Source of the DNA: Rhodospirillaceae bacterium
GTDB taxonomy: Bacteria > Pseudomonadota > Alphaproteobacteria > DSM-16000 > Inquilinaceae
Assembly (NCBI GenBank): GCA_020638595.1
Contig: JACKIG010000029.1
Span: 1 to 51,873, forward strand
DNA: 51,873 nucleotides
Direction of reading: 5' to 3'
Under the pieces are notes generated by a model that ran no database searches, had not been told where the DNA came from, and worked only from the letters and a program-made list of their open reading frames with translations. Of this stretch, positions 33,803 through 43,193 are shown in pieces (positions within the stretch are counted from its first letter, which is position 1; every line of letters starts with the position of its first letter). The translations under genes and the position numbers were made by a program.

Positions 33803-34813
33803 TCAACCGGTGGACATCGGCTGCATGTGCACCGATGTCAGCGGCGACCGCGCCTCGCGCCGGCCCTTGGCGCGCAGGCGCCTCGCCACCTCCCGCGCGA
33901 CGTCCGCTGTGTCGGTCAGGGGCCGGTAGCTCCACTGTTCCAGCGTCCCCGTGAACGCACGGGTGATGCCGGCCTGCTCCAGCCCCCGGTGGAACGTGGC
34001 GAATTTCGTGGACCGGCCTTGCAGCTGGATGGTGTGCACGGGCTTGCCGGTGCTGGCGGCCTCGCTGACCATGTTGACGCTGTCGCCGGTGACGATCACG
34101 GCGTCGGCCAGCCCCAGATAGGCGAAATACGGGTTCTCGCCGCGGCCGTCCCAGACATCGGCCGGCAGGCCGGCAAGCCGCTCGCGCAGGATGGCCGCGT
34201 TCCTGGCGCCGGTGCGGCGGCTGGGCGTCACCATCAGCCCCGCACCGTACCGGTCGCAGAGTCCGGCCAGCTGTTCGGCGATCCGCACCGTCAGCGACGG
34301 GGTTAGCCGGAAATCGCCGTTACGGCCGCCGATCAGTACGGCGACCCGCGGGTGAGGCAGGGCTGCCAGCCGGTCGGCATGGCGCGCCGCCTCCGCAGCC
34401 AGTCGTTCGGGCGTGGCCCGGTGCAGGGCACCCGTCGTCACGAAGACGTTTTCGCCCCGCGCGGCATCGTGGCGGGGAACGACCACCAGATCGAAATACC
34501 GGGGGTCGATCAGCGGGTCCTTGATCTGGACGACGAAGCTGCGCCCCCGCGACCGCCGCCTGACCGCGAGGGCCGCGGGAATGCTGCGCCGACCCGCGGC
34601 AATGGCCAGATCCGGCCAGGGCGGGGCGATGGCGTCCCCCCCGCCGGAGGCTGCATGGATCAGGCCCATCCGCAGATAGGGTGCCAGCCAGCGCCACGGG
34701 GCCCTGAGCGCGATGCGCTTGATCGTCGGCTGGACCTGCAGGGCCTCGGCAAGCCCGAGACACTGGCTTTCCATGCCGATCGTCCCATCGGTGATGACCC
34801 AGCAATGCACCAT
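33803..34813 (-). CDS. Mitochondrial fission ELM1 family protein (DUF1022)
   Basis: A 336-residue protein, starting at ATG 34813 eight nt after GAGGGG. It follows the ELM1/DUF1022 pattern: WVITDGTIGMESQCLGLAEAL at the start, a middle VVQIKDPLIDPRYFDLVVVPRHD, VLIGGRNGDFRL, and AVIVTGDSVNMVSEAASTGKPV near the end. The two-lobed architecture resembles GT-B glycosyltransferases. In plants ELM1 recruits the fission dynamin. Bacterial homologues are common in alphaproteobacteria and their role is unsettled. It converges with the PanE-like gene (18-bp gap). Confidence 0.9.
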   Translation of the reverse strand: MVHCWVITDGTIGMESQCLGLAEALQVQPTIKRIALRAPWRWLAPYLRMGLIHAASGGGDAIAPPWPDLAIAAGRRSIPAALAVRRRSRGRSFVVQIKDPLIDPRYFDLVVVPRHDAARGENVFVTTGALHRATPERLAAEAARHADRLAALPHPRVAVLIGGRNGDFRLTPSLTVRIAEQLAGLCDRYGAGLMVTPSRRTGARNAAILRERLAGLPADVWDGRGENPYFAYLGLADAVIVTGDSVNMVSEAASTGKPVHTIQLQGRSTKFATFHRGLEQAGITRAFTGTLEQWSYRPLTDTADVAREVARRLRAKGRREARSPLTSVHMQPMSTG

Positions 34814-35108
34814 CGGGCAAGCCCCTCGCCGGCATAGGGCACCTGCGATGGACCGGCGACCCACCGTCAAAAGCGCGGTATACGCCCACAGCGGCCGGAA
34901 GAGCAACCATGCCGTCCCTATGGGTATTCGGAACATTCATTTGCGATCTTACAATCATGAATCAACAATAGTGGAACGATTATAGTTAAATATTCGGTCC
35001 CCGATCACTGGAACGGCGCCGAAGCATCTTGCCGGTTTCCATCGGCGACGGCCGGCTGGACCTGGGTACAGCCGTGCGCAGGCATCTTCCGCTTTTGATT
35101 GCGCCGCG
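34814..35108 (-). promoter_or_regulatory. AT-rich upstream region of the ELM1-family gene
   Basis: A 295-bp gap between two minus-strand genes. From 34930 to 34995 the DNA is strikingly AT-rich for this genome, and a perfect minus-strand TATAAT lies at 34979-34984, about 165 nt before the ELM1-family start. A matching -35 box is not obvious. I see no gene here. Confidence 0.4.
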
Positions 35109-35582
35109 TCAGCTGCGGTCGGCAAGCCCCGTCGTCCGGTTGTAGAAGGCAACCGTAATGAACAGCATGTCGACCGTCTGTCCGTCAGCCGACAAGGGCA
35201 TGATCAGGTCTTCAATGGACGTGAAGTCCTTGTGCGGGCCGACATAGGGAATATTGCTGACGACGGGCCTGCGTTCGCGGACCACGCTTTCCATCGTGGC
35301 CCAGAACACGCTGCCGGCCCGCTGGTGGGGAACCTGGCTGACCCAGGCGCCGGTCAAGGGTCGGTGCAGGTGGAAATCCACCATCGTGCCGACCAGTCGA
35401 TAGCGAAAGTCCAGCGGGTCCGTGGCGACATCCATCAGCACGACATGCGCCAACAGCTCGGGGATCTCCACCGGATCCAGGTCGCGCCGGCCCGGCAAGT
35501 CGCGATCGCCCCTGATCCGCAGCCAATAGCCCAAGCTCTGCCGATTAACCGGATGCTTCGGCGCAGGCAAGTCGTGGGACAC
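35109..35582 (-). CDS. PAS domain protein (PAS_5 type)
   Basis: A 157-residue single-domain protein matching the PAS_5 family widespread in Rhodospirillales: GYWLRIRGDRDLPGRRDLDP, IPELLAHVVLMDVATDPLDFRYRLVGT, a middle YVGPHKDF and a final LIMPLSADG. It has no output domain, so it would act by protein interaction. The start is probably GTG 35582, after a GGGAGGA about 12 nt upstream; the distance is long and a downstream start cannot be excluded. The ligand is unknown. Confidence 0.82.
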   Translation of the reverse strand: MSHDLPAPKHPVNRQSLGYWLRIRGDRDLPGRRDLDPVEIPELLAHVVLMDVATDPLDFRYRLVGTMVDFHLHRPLTGAWVSQVPHQRAGSVFWATMESVVRERRPVVSNIPYVGPHKDFTSIEDLIMPLSADGQTVDMLFITVAFYNRTTGLADRS

Positions 35583-35829
35583 GGGACTTTACATTCCTCC
35601 CGGCATTCGACCATCCGTACTGATAGTATCACGGGACGGTAACGGAGAAATGTTAATAAAACGACAAGCTCGTCTTTCAGGCACATTGAGATGCCGGGGC
35701 GTGCCGAAGACTACAGACCCTTGGCACTGCCGCCGGCGGTACGGCCCTGGCGGATCAGGCGCAACGCCGCAGGGCGGCCAGGCGGCGACCCCGGTGGCGT
35801 TTGCAGCCATGGCGGCGGGTTTGCCCGCG

Positions 35830-36375
35830 CTACAGCACGTCGCAGTATTCGCAGCCCTGCCTCACATAGGGCGCCGTCTCGGCAACCTGTTGCAGGGCCG
35901 CCATCTGGTTGGCCCGGGACTGCGCCCGGATGACCAGGGTATCCTGGTCGCGCTGAACGAGGGCGGCAAAGGCACGCAGGATGTCGCCGGCCTTGTCTTT
36001 CGCATCGTCGATGGTCACTGCCCCGGGGACCACCACCTGGAACGGCACCGCCTCGCCCGTCACCTTGTCGTGGAACGGCACCTCGACGGTGCCGACGAAA
36101 CCGTCCAGCCCGCCTTCCAGCACGGTCTTGCTTGCCTTGTCGGTGGTGCCGGCCAGAAGGGTCAGATCAACCGCCAGCCCGGTCAGGTGCGCCGCCATGA
36201 TGGCCTGGGCCGTCATGATGCTGTCGCACCGGGCGGTGATCTCGTGATGCAGCGTCGTTGCGCCCGAACGGACTTCCACCGTCATTTCGGCGGATCGGAC
36301 GGTCGCACCCGCCGCATCGTTCGGGTCCGGCATCTCGGTGATGCGGATATGCGGCACAATTGTCGGAGAGGTCAT
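35830..36375 (-). CDS. Conserved-looking hypothetical protein
   Basis: A 181-residue soluble protein with no signal peptide or TM segment. It reads MTSPTIVPHIRITEM, then an alternation of beta-rich and helical parts (STxRSAEMTVEVRSGAT-like, VEVPFHDKVTGEAVPFQVVV), and ends with a helical tail and a CEYC pair at the C-terminus. ATG 36375 has an AGGGGG upstream. I recognise no family. It lies 121 bp downstream of asd on the same strand and may be in its transcription unit. Confidence 0.6.
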   Translation of the reverse strand: MTSPTIVPHIRITEMPDPNDAAGATVRSAEMTVEVRSGATTLHHEITARCDSIMTAQAIMAAHLTGLAVDLTLLAGTTDKASKTVLEGGLDGFVGTVEVPFHDKVTGEAVPFQVVVPGAVTIDDAKDKAGDILRAFAALVQRDQDTLVIRAQSRANQMAALQQVAETAPYVRQGCEYCDVL

Positions 36376-36496
36376 CGGCCCAGCCCCCTGTTCGCGGTGA
36401 TTGCCTCTCTGCCTTCAACGCCGCCGGGGGGCAGCCGTTCCCGGCGGGCACCGGGCAGGGCCTTGCGCCCTGCCGGTGCGGCCGCCGGGCCTTGCG

Positions 36497-37510
<1,014 letters not shown>

Positions 37511-37612
37511 CTCCGCTACCTTCCAACCCGCTATGCGTGCGGGAAAACCCGCATCAGGAAACGCAAGGCCGGTGACTATGGGGGTTGTTTCGGCGAATGC
37601 AAGGCCCGCGTA

Positions 37613-38416
37613 TCAGTCCGGTTCGGCCCAGGCGTCGCCGGCCGCGCCATAGGCCGTCCAGCCGCCGTCGACGGCGATGGTGGCGCCGGTCAGATAGCTT
37701 GCCGCCGGGGACAGCAGGAACAGGATGACATCGGCGATCTCCGCCGGCTGGCCCAGGCGGCCCATGGGGGTCCGCCGTTCCATCGCGCCCTTGTCCAGGT
37801 TGCCGCGGTCGATGTTCTGCTGGATGAACGGCGTCAGCGTATAGCCCGGGGCCACGGCATTGACCCGCACGTTGTAGCGGCCCCATTCGCAGGCCAGTGC
37901 CCGCGTCAGCCCGGTGATGCCGGTCTTGGCGGCCGTATAGGCATTGCGGCGCGGCAACGCCCCGAGGACGCCGGCGATGGCGCTGCTGATGTTGACGACC
38001 GCGCCCGCGCGCTGCGCCACCATCGCCCGCCCGGCGGCGCGGGCCATCAGATAGCTGCCGGTCAGGTGGATATCGATCAGCCGGCGCCAGATATTGCTGT
38101 CCTGTTCCACGGTGGGCAGGAAGGTGTCGGGAATGCCGGCGGCATTGACCAGCCCGTCGATGCGGCCGAAGCGCTCCATCACCAGGCCGACCGTGGCGCC
38201 GATCGCCGCCTCGTCGGTCACGTCCAGGGCCAGGCCCAAGGCACCGGGCAGGCTGGCCGCCTGCGCTTCGGCCCGCGCCCCGTCGATATCGACCAGCACC
38301 GCATGGCCGCCGGCCTCCGCGAATTTGCGGGCCGCCACCAGCGACATGCCGCTGGCACCCCCGGTCAGGATCGCCACCTGGCCGGAGAAATCGAACGTCA
38401 CCGATCCGGAAATCAT
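37613..38416 (-). CDS. Short-chain dehydrogenase/reductase (SDR)
   Basis: A 267-residue classical SDR. The cofactor motif TGGASGM is at 18-24, Asp43 after the second strand (VDIDG) suggests NAD preference, NAAG is at 91-94, and the catalytic set is Ser144/145, Tyr160 and Lys164 (YTAAK). The C-terminal GGWTAYG is also typical. The substrate cannot be told; it may be a sugar or a 3-hydroxyacyl compound. It lies 102 bp upstream of asd, the same strand. Confidence 0.9.
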   Translation of the reverse strand: MISGSVTFDFSGQVAILTGGASGMSLVAARKFAEAGGHAVLVDIDGARAEAQAASLPGALGLALDVTDEAAIGATVGLVMERFGRIDGLVNAAGIPDTFLPTVEQDSNIWRRLIDIHLTGSYLMARAAGRAMVAQRAGAVVNISSAIAGVLGALPRRNAYTAAKTGITGLTRALACEWGRYNVRVNAVAPGYTLTPFIQQNIDRGNLDKGAMERRTPMGRLGQPAEIADVILFLLSPAASYLTGATIAVDGGWTAYGAAGDAWAEPD

Positions 38417-38475
38417 GCACCTGCTCCCCGTCGCAGTCGGGAAGCCCGGCGCCCCCGGCTACGGGCGACTGTAGA

Positions 38476-38517
38476 GCAGGATGACATCGGGCTCACCCGG
38501 CCACATGTCATCCCTGC
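38476..38517. repeat. Imperfect hairpin, degenerate palindromic repeat
   Basis: GCAGGATGACAT (38476-38487) pairs with ATGTCATCCCTGC (38505-38517) with a single bulged base. It sits in the 224-bp gap between the PFK stop and the SDR start, all minus strand, so it could end PFK transcription. The flank TAGAGCAGGAT resembles motifs at 5709 and 39837, suggesting one dispersed repeat family. Confidence 0.6.
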
Positions 38518-38640
38518 CCTGCTTCGAACCGCCGGGGTCCGAACCGGGTCGACGACCCGGCGGGATGGATCAAGCGCCGGCGCGGCGCAGCACCGGGGCG
38601 GTCGGCAGCCGGCCGTCCACCCCGGTGCCGGCATCCGTCC

Positions 38641-39801
38641 CTAGTAGAGGAACATCGGCAAGCCGAGCGGATGGAGCACCCGCGGCTTGTAGTTCTCCGC
38701 GTCGTAGAGCCGTTCCACGTCCACCCGCTTCTGGGCCGACGTGGCCGTATCCACCGGCACGGTCGTGTAGCAGCCGTTCTGCAGCGCCACCATGATGCCG
38801 GAATGGCCCATTTCCAGCTGCTGGACGGCGAGGTTGCCGTAGGACGTCGCGACCATGCGGTCGAGCGAATCGGGCGCACCGGCGCGCATCATATAGGCCA
38901 GCGACTGTTCGACGATGTCGATGCCCGTCAGCTCCTTCAAGGCGTCGCCGGTGTGCTTGCCGATGCCGCCCAGCTTCTTGTGGCCATAGGCGTCTTCCGG
39001 CCCGCCTTCGATGATCTCGCCACCTTCCATCTGCGCGCCCTCGGAGACGACGACGACGGCGTATCCGCTGGGATTCTTGCGGCGATCGTCGGCCACCAGC
39101 TTGGCCAGCTTCTGGATGTTGAAGGGCACCTCGCTGATCAGCGCCCGGTCGGCATCGGCCAGATAGGCGGCGATCAGCGCCGTCTCGCCGCTGTTGCGCC
39201 CGAACAGCTCGATCACCGCGATGCGTTCGTGGCTGCCGCTGGGGGTGCGCAGGGCGTTGATGAACTCCACACTGCGGGTGACGGCAGTGGAGAAGCCGAT
39301 GCAGTAGTCGGTGCCGTGGACGTCGTTGTCCATGGTCTTCGGGATGGCGACGCAGCGGAAGCCTTCCTTGTGCAGCCGGACGGCATAGGACAGCGTGTCG
39401 TCGCCGCCGATCGGCACCAGCGCCTGGATGCCGAGGCGGTCCAGCACCTGCAGCACATGCGGCGTGGTATCGGCCAGCTTCTTCTCGCCCTCGAAGGTGT
39501 ACTTGCCCTTCAGGAAGTCCGGCAGGTCCTTCTCGCGCGTCTTCTGCGGGTTGGTGCGCGACGTGTGCAGGAAGGTGCCGCCGGTGCGGTCCACCGTACG
39601 GACGGTCGACCGGGTGACGGGCATCACCCACTCGCTGTTCTCCTCGAACGACTTGTCGAGGTTGTAGTTCAGCGGCCCGGCCCAACCGCGGCGGAAGCCG
39701 ATGACTTCCCAGCCGTTCTCTTCGGCGCGGTTCACAACCGCCTTCATGCAGGGGTTGAGTCCGGGCACGTCGCCGCCGCCCGTCAGGATGCCAATGCGCA
39801 T
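38641..39801 (-). CDS. 6-phosphofructokinase, pyrophosphate-type signature
   Basis: A 386-residue PFKA-family enzyme. The GGDDT motif at 132-136 has Asp135 where ATP-dependent PFKs have Gly (E. coli G104). PKTMDNDV at 154-161 has Lys155 where E. coli has Gly124. Both residues are the accepted marks of pyrophosphate-dependent enzymes. Other catalytic parts are present: ILTGGGDVPGLN, HGTDYCIGFSTA and ELFGRNSGETA. A PPi-PFK acts near equilibrium and can run both ways. ATG 39801 follows AAGGGGAG. Confidence 0.92.
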   Translation of the reverse strand: MRIGILTGGGDVPGLNPCMKAVVNRAEENGWEVIGFRRGWAGPLNYNLDKSFEENSEWVMPVTRSTVRTVDRTGGTFLHTSRTNPQKTREKDLPDFLKGKYTFEGEKKLADTTPHVLQVLDRLGIQALVPIGGDDTLSYAVRLHKEGFRCVAIPKTMDNDVHGTDYCIGFSTAVTRSVEFINALRTPSGSHERIAVIELFGRNSGETALIAAYLADADRALISEVPFNIQKLAKLVADDRRKNPSGYAVVVVSEGAQMEGGEIIEGGPEDAYGHKKLGGIGKHTGDALKELTGIDIVEQSLAYMMRAGAPDSLDRMVATSYGNLAVQQLEMGHSGIMVALQNGCYTTVPVDTATSAQKRVDVERLYDAENYKPRVLHPLGLPMFLY

Positions 39802-40141
39802 TCGGTTGTTCTCCCCTTCTTGGTGGCAATTCCCTGGAGCAAGATTCAGAGATCGGGCCGATTCAGCCTGATGTCTGAATCTTGCTCACCGTCATAAGGT
39901 TGGAGACTGATTCCCCGGTCACATCGGACCGACGTGACCGGATCAGGCTCCCATGCCGGCGGGGCCGCGGCCCGGCAGTCCGAGTCGGGCGGCCGGAGCC
40001 CGATCTGCGGCCCCGTCAGGCAGCACCAGCCATTGGCGGCCAAACCGCCCCATGGCCCGATCGATACCTGCCTGGCGCCCGGCCGGCGGACGGTGTCCGC
40101 GGCCGGGTCGTGCGTTGCTTCGGCCGCGCTGCGGCGGCCGG
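39802..40141. other. Intergenic region between glpX-like gene and PFK, with hairpins
   Basis: A 340-bp gap without a gene. It contains the 14-bp palindrome described separately at 39837-39887. A second hairpin is CCGGTCAC (39915-39922) with GTGACCGG (39934-39941). Minus-strand GlpX transcription enters from the right and the PFK promoter should lie at the left, so one hairpin may terminate and another may regulate. Confidence 0.4.
39837..39887. repeat. 14-bp perfect inverted repeat upstream of PFK
   Basis: GAGCAAGATTCAGA (39837-39850) is the reverse complement of TCTGAATCTTGCTC (39874-39887), with a 23-nt loop. It lies 36 bp before the PFK start. The arm is nearly the AGAGCAGGATTCAGA seen at 5710-5724, so it is more likely a repeat-family member than an operator, although its position is compatible with either. 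Confidence 0.8.
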
Positions 40142-41125
40142 TCAACCAGCGGTACGAGCGTGTTTCTTCTCCTCGAACCGGAAGCTGCCGCTGACCGTGT
40201 CGGCGATCAGGGAATGGGTCGTCAGCGAATCCCGCCGACGCCGCACGCCCTTCAGCAGGATGCCGTCGTTGATGCCGGTCGCGGCGAAGGCGATGGTTCC
40301 GGAAACCAGTTCGGTCGTGCGGTAGACGCGCGTGGGGTCCTTGATGCCCCAGGCCTGCGCCATCGCCCGTTCGTCATCGTTGCGGAACAGCAGGCGTGCC
40401 CGCATCCGGCCGCCGAAGCACTTCAGCGCCGCCGCCGCCAGCACGCCTTCCTTGGCCCCGGCGGTGCCCATGTAGAGGTCGATGGGGCTGTCGGGCAGGG
40501 CCGTGGAGATGATGCCGCTGATCACGCCGTCCGGGATCGCCAGCGTCCGCGCGCCGGCATGGATGGCCTTGGCGAACAGGCTGTCATGCCGGGGACGGTC
40601 CAGCATGCATACGACGATGTCGCCCGGATCGACGCCCTTGGCCTGGGCGATGTTGCGGACGTTTTCTTCCACCGTCGCATCCAGGTCGACGACGTCGTCC
40701 GGCAGCCCGGGGCCAATGGCGATCGTGCTCATATATACTTCGGGCACGCGCATGATGGTGCCGTCCTGCACCATGGCCAGGACGCTGATGGAGTTGCTGC
40801 GCCCCATCGCCGTCGAGTTTGCGCCTTCCACGGCGTTCAGCGCGATGTCGACCGCCGGACCGCCGGACCCAAGGGTTTCGCCGTTGTAAAGGGTGGGCGC
40901 GATCCCGCGCACGCCCTCGCCGACGACGACGGTGCCGCCGATCGGCAGGTCCAAGAGGGCCCGGCGCATGGCATCGCTGGCGGCGACGTCCGTCGCCTGC
41001 TCGTTCCGCCGCCCGGAAAACATCGAGGCCGCCAGTGCTGCGCGCTCCGTTACCGTCAAGGCCCCTTGGAGCAAATCCGACATGGCGGTTGCGGTCCGCT
41101 CGTCGGCCGCCTGGGCATTTGGCAT
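40142..41125 (-). CDS. GlpX-like class II fructose-1,6-bisphosphatase with altered active site
   Basis: A 327-residue member of the GlpX family; ATG 41125 follows GGAGGA. The fold markers TVVVGEG, ILDRPRHD-like VVCMLDRPRHD, AKEGVLAAAALKC, FRNDDERAMA and FAATGINDG are clear. Of the metal and catalytic residues of E. coli GlpX, D33, E57, E88 and E213 are kept (Asp46, Glu70, Glu100 and the Glu in AKEG). D85 has become Asn97, T90 has become Ala102, and the GEGExDEAP loop reads GEGVRGIAP. The usual DP(L/I)EGT thus reads NAVEGA. Activity as a bisphosphatase is doubtful; it may be a paralogue with another role. Its neighbour is the PPi-type PFK. Confidence 0.85.
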   Translation of the reverse strand: MPNAQAADERTATAMSDLLQGALTVTERAALAASMFSGRRNEQATDVAASDAMRRALLDLPIGGTVVVGEGVRGIAPTLYNGETLGSGGPAVDIALNAVEGANSTAMGRSNSISVLAMVQDGTIMRVPEVYMSTIAIGPGLPDDVVDLDATVEENVRNIAQAKGVDPGDIVVCMLDRPRHDSLFAKAIHAGARTLAIPDGVISGIISTALPDSPIDLYMGTAGAKEGVLAAAALKCFGGRMRARLLFRNDDERAMAQAWGIKDPTRVYRTTELVSGTIAFAATGINDGILLKGVRRRRDSLTTHSLIADTVSGSFRFEEKKHARTAG

Positions 41126-41783
41126 GGATATCCTCCGTTGCTGCAGCTGATCGCCGCGCCGGAGGCCGCTGCCCATTCCCGAGGCAGCCAGCCTTCCGCC
41201 CGGCCTGCAAGGCCTGTGCGGGGCCACCCCCAAATCGGACCAAGTCACCGGCTACGGCGACACGCTGACGATGCGCCGTTGTTTCGCACCCGTTTCCGCA
41301 CCGGAGCAGCCCTTAACCCGCCGCCGACAACCCAATCTGGGGGTTGGCGCTACTCGTGCGTCAGTCTCACTGTACACCGTTCGGCAAAAGCTCTGTCATT
41401 GATCCAACACAATCGTCGCCTGAGACGGCCCCACGACGACAATATCGCCATGCAGCGGACCGCGTCCGTTCTGGCGCTTCGAAAGCAAACTAACACGGAA
41501 GGCCGCGATGAAGACATTCGAAGCATTCCAATTGTCACAAATTGCCAAGACATCGGCTCCACCGACCTCTTGCATCACTTGCGCCGCCGGATAGCGGCGG
41601 GCCACCCCTTGCTGCGGCGCGGCATCACCGGACCCGGCACAGTCCGGACCTGCGGGACCCGCAGGACAGGGCACATCGCCCCCGTCGTCTTTGCAGTTCC
41701 GTCGGCGGGCCGGCAGTGCCAGTCTGGAGCCGGAAACCGGTGCCCCGGCGGACCGGCTGCCGGCGCCCAGGCATGAGGACGCC
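41126..41783. other. 658-bp intergenic region
   Basis: No gene is firmly supported. The part from 41390 to 41570 is less GC-rich than the rest. It holds a 28-codon frame (41508-41594, ATG preceded by GGAAGG) that ends in TSCITCAAG; this is too short to call. The left part should contain the promoter of the glpX-like gene on the minus strand, and the right part that of the exported-protein gene at 41784. Confidence 0.4.
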
Positions 41784-42236
41784 ATGCCCCGCCCATTCAC
41801 GCTGCTGATTGCGCTTGCCTGCGGCTTTCCCCTGGCCGACGCGGCGGGCCAGGCCATCAACACGGTGGACCGGCAGCGGTTCGCCGGCCTCTATTGCGGA
41901 CTGCTGGAGACCGGGGGCGCGATGGTGCCAGCCTATACCCGGTTCGAGGCAGCCGGACAGACGATCACCGGGTCCTACGGCTTTGCCGACGGGACGACGA
42001 AGACCGGCATCGCCGAAGGCACGCTGGGCGAATGCCGGCTGACCCAGGGCGCCGTCCTGGCGTGCACCTGGCAGGACAGCTATGGCTCCGGCGATTTCGA
42101 GGCACGGTTCTCCGACGACGCCACCAGCTTTTCCGGCCACTGGACCCTGGGCCAGCCGGGCCTGCCCGGGGCATTTGCCTGGTCGGGCGAACGTGCCGGT
42201 GCAGCCGTCAGCGGGCCGGACTGCCTGTCGCAATAG
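41784..42236 (+). CDS. Small exported protein of unknown function
   Basis: A 150-residue precursor with a signal peptide (PRPFTLLIALACGFPLADAA, cleavage near AAGQA). The mature part is beta-rich with repeated W and G positions (TFGSYGFADGTTKTGIAEG-like, WQDSYGSGDFEARFSDD, SFSGHWTLG) and four Cys at YCGLL, GECRL, LACTW and DCLSQ. The pattern is that of small periplasmic beta-barrel or sandwich proteins. ATG 41784 follows GAGGA. No family assigned. Confidence 0.72.
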   Translation: MPRPFTLLIALACGFPLADAAGQAINTVDRQRFAGLYCGLLETGGAMVPAYTRFEAAGQTITGSYGFADGTTKTGIAEGTLGECRLTQGAVLACTWQDSYGSGDFEARFSDDATSFSGHWTLGQPGLPGAFAWSGERAGAAVSGPDCLSQ

Positions 42237-42250
42237 GCGGGACCCGCCCT

Positions 42251-42994
42251 TCAGGCCCCCTCGCGCAGCGTGCGCAGCGCGCGCCTCTGGCGGCCCTCTT
42301 CGTCGAAATTGGCATCGTCGAGCCAGGCCTGGATCGCCGCCCGGCGCGACGGCCATTCCGCGTCGGTGATGGCAAACCAGGCCGTGTCGCGGTTGCGCCC
42401 CTTGTAGACCAGGGCGTTCAGGAAGATGCCTTCGAAGCGGAACCCGAACCGGAGCGCCGCCCGCCGCGACGCGGCGTTGAGCGCGTCGCATTTCCATTCC
42501 AGGCGGCGATAGCCAAGTCCGTCGAGAGCGTGGGCCATCATGAGGGTCAGCGCCTCGGTCGCCGCGCGCGTGCGCTGCGCCGCCGGGACGATGGCGATGT
42601 GGCCGATCTCGATCACCCCCACCGCCGGCTGGATGCGCATCAGCGCCGCCATGCCGATCGGCTCGCCACCGGGCCGGCGCAGATGGAAGAACAGCGGATC
42701 GGGTGCACCGCACACCTCCTCCAGCCACGCGGTCAGGCTGCCGGCCTCGGCGAACGGCCCCTTGCCCATATAGGTCCACAGGCGGCCGCTCGCGTCGGCC
42801 GCATAGGCCGCGAACAGCGCCGCGGCGTGGCCGGCGGTCAGCGGTTCCACCACCGCATGCCTGCCGGTCAGCGTCACCGGCGCCGGCACGGGTGCGCCGC
42901 GCCAGTCCGCCACCGGCAGGCCGATGGGATCGCCGTGCTCCGACGGGCGGTGCCGGCCCGCCCCGGCGGCAGGATCGACGATCTCGTTCGGCAT
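42251..42994 (-). CDS. GNAT family N-acetyltransferase (RimJ/RimL-like)
   Basis: A 247-residue protein whose central 170 residues form an Acetyltransf_3-type GNAT domain: VTLTGRHAVVEPL start, GVIEIGHIAIVPAAQRTRAATEAL with the acetyl-CoA pyrophosphate loop, YRRLEWKCDALNAASRRAALRFGFRFEG, then YKGRNRDTAWFAITDAEW. The last segment is common in RimL-like transferases and fungal/bacterial relatives acting on amino groups. The substrate is unknown. It converges with the exported-protein gene (14-bp gap). Confidence 0.88.
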   Translation of the reverse strand: MPNEIVDPAAGAGRHRPSEHGDPIGLPVADWRGAPVPAPVTLTGRHAVVEPLTAGHAAALFAAYAADASGRLWTYMGKGPFAEAGSLTAWLEEVCGAPDPLFFHLRRPGGEPIGMAALMRIQPAVGVIEIGHIAIVPAAQRTRAATEALTLMMAHALDGLGYRRLEWKCDALNAASRRAALRFGFRFEGIFLNALVYKGRNRDTAWFAITDAEWPSRRAAIQAWLDDANFDEEGRQRRALRTLREGA

Positions 42995-43193
42995 GGATCA
43001 GGGCCTCCGGTCGGTCGGCCGCGGCAACGGCGGCGGCAGTCCCATCCATGCCAGCATCGGCGCCCGCTGCGCAACAGCGTGCGGGATTCGCGGGCGGCAA
43101 GGCGGCACCGGATGACCCGTGTCATTGTCAGGCGCCGCACCACCCTTGTAGGGTCGCGTGAGATCATCGGACAAGAAACCGGAGGACGTAATC

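Noticed and set aside
39888..40141. Possible tRNA or structured RNA between PFK and the GlpX-like gene
   Set aside because: I looked for a cloverleaf with TTC-loop and CCA-end features and found only GC-rich hairpins.
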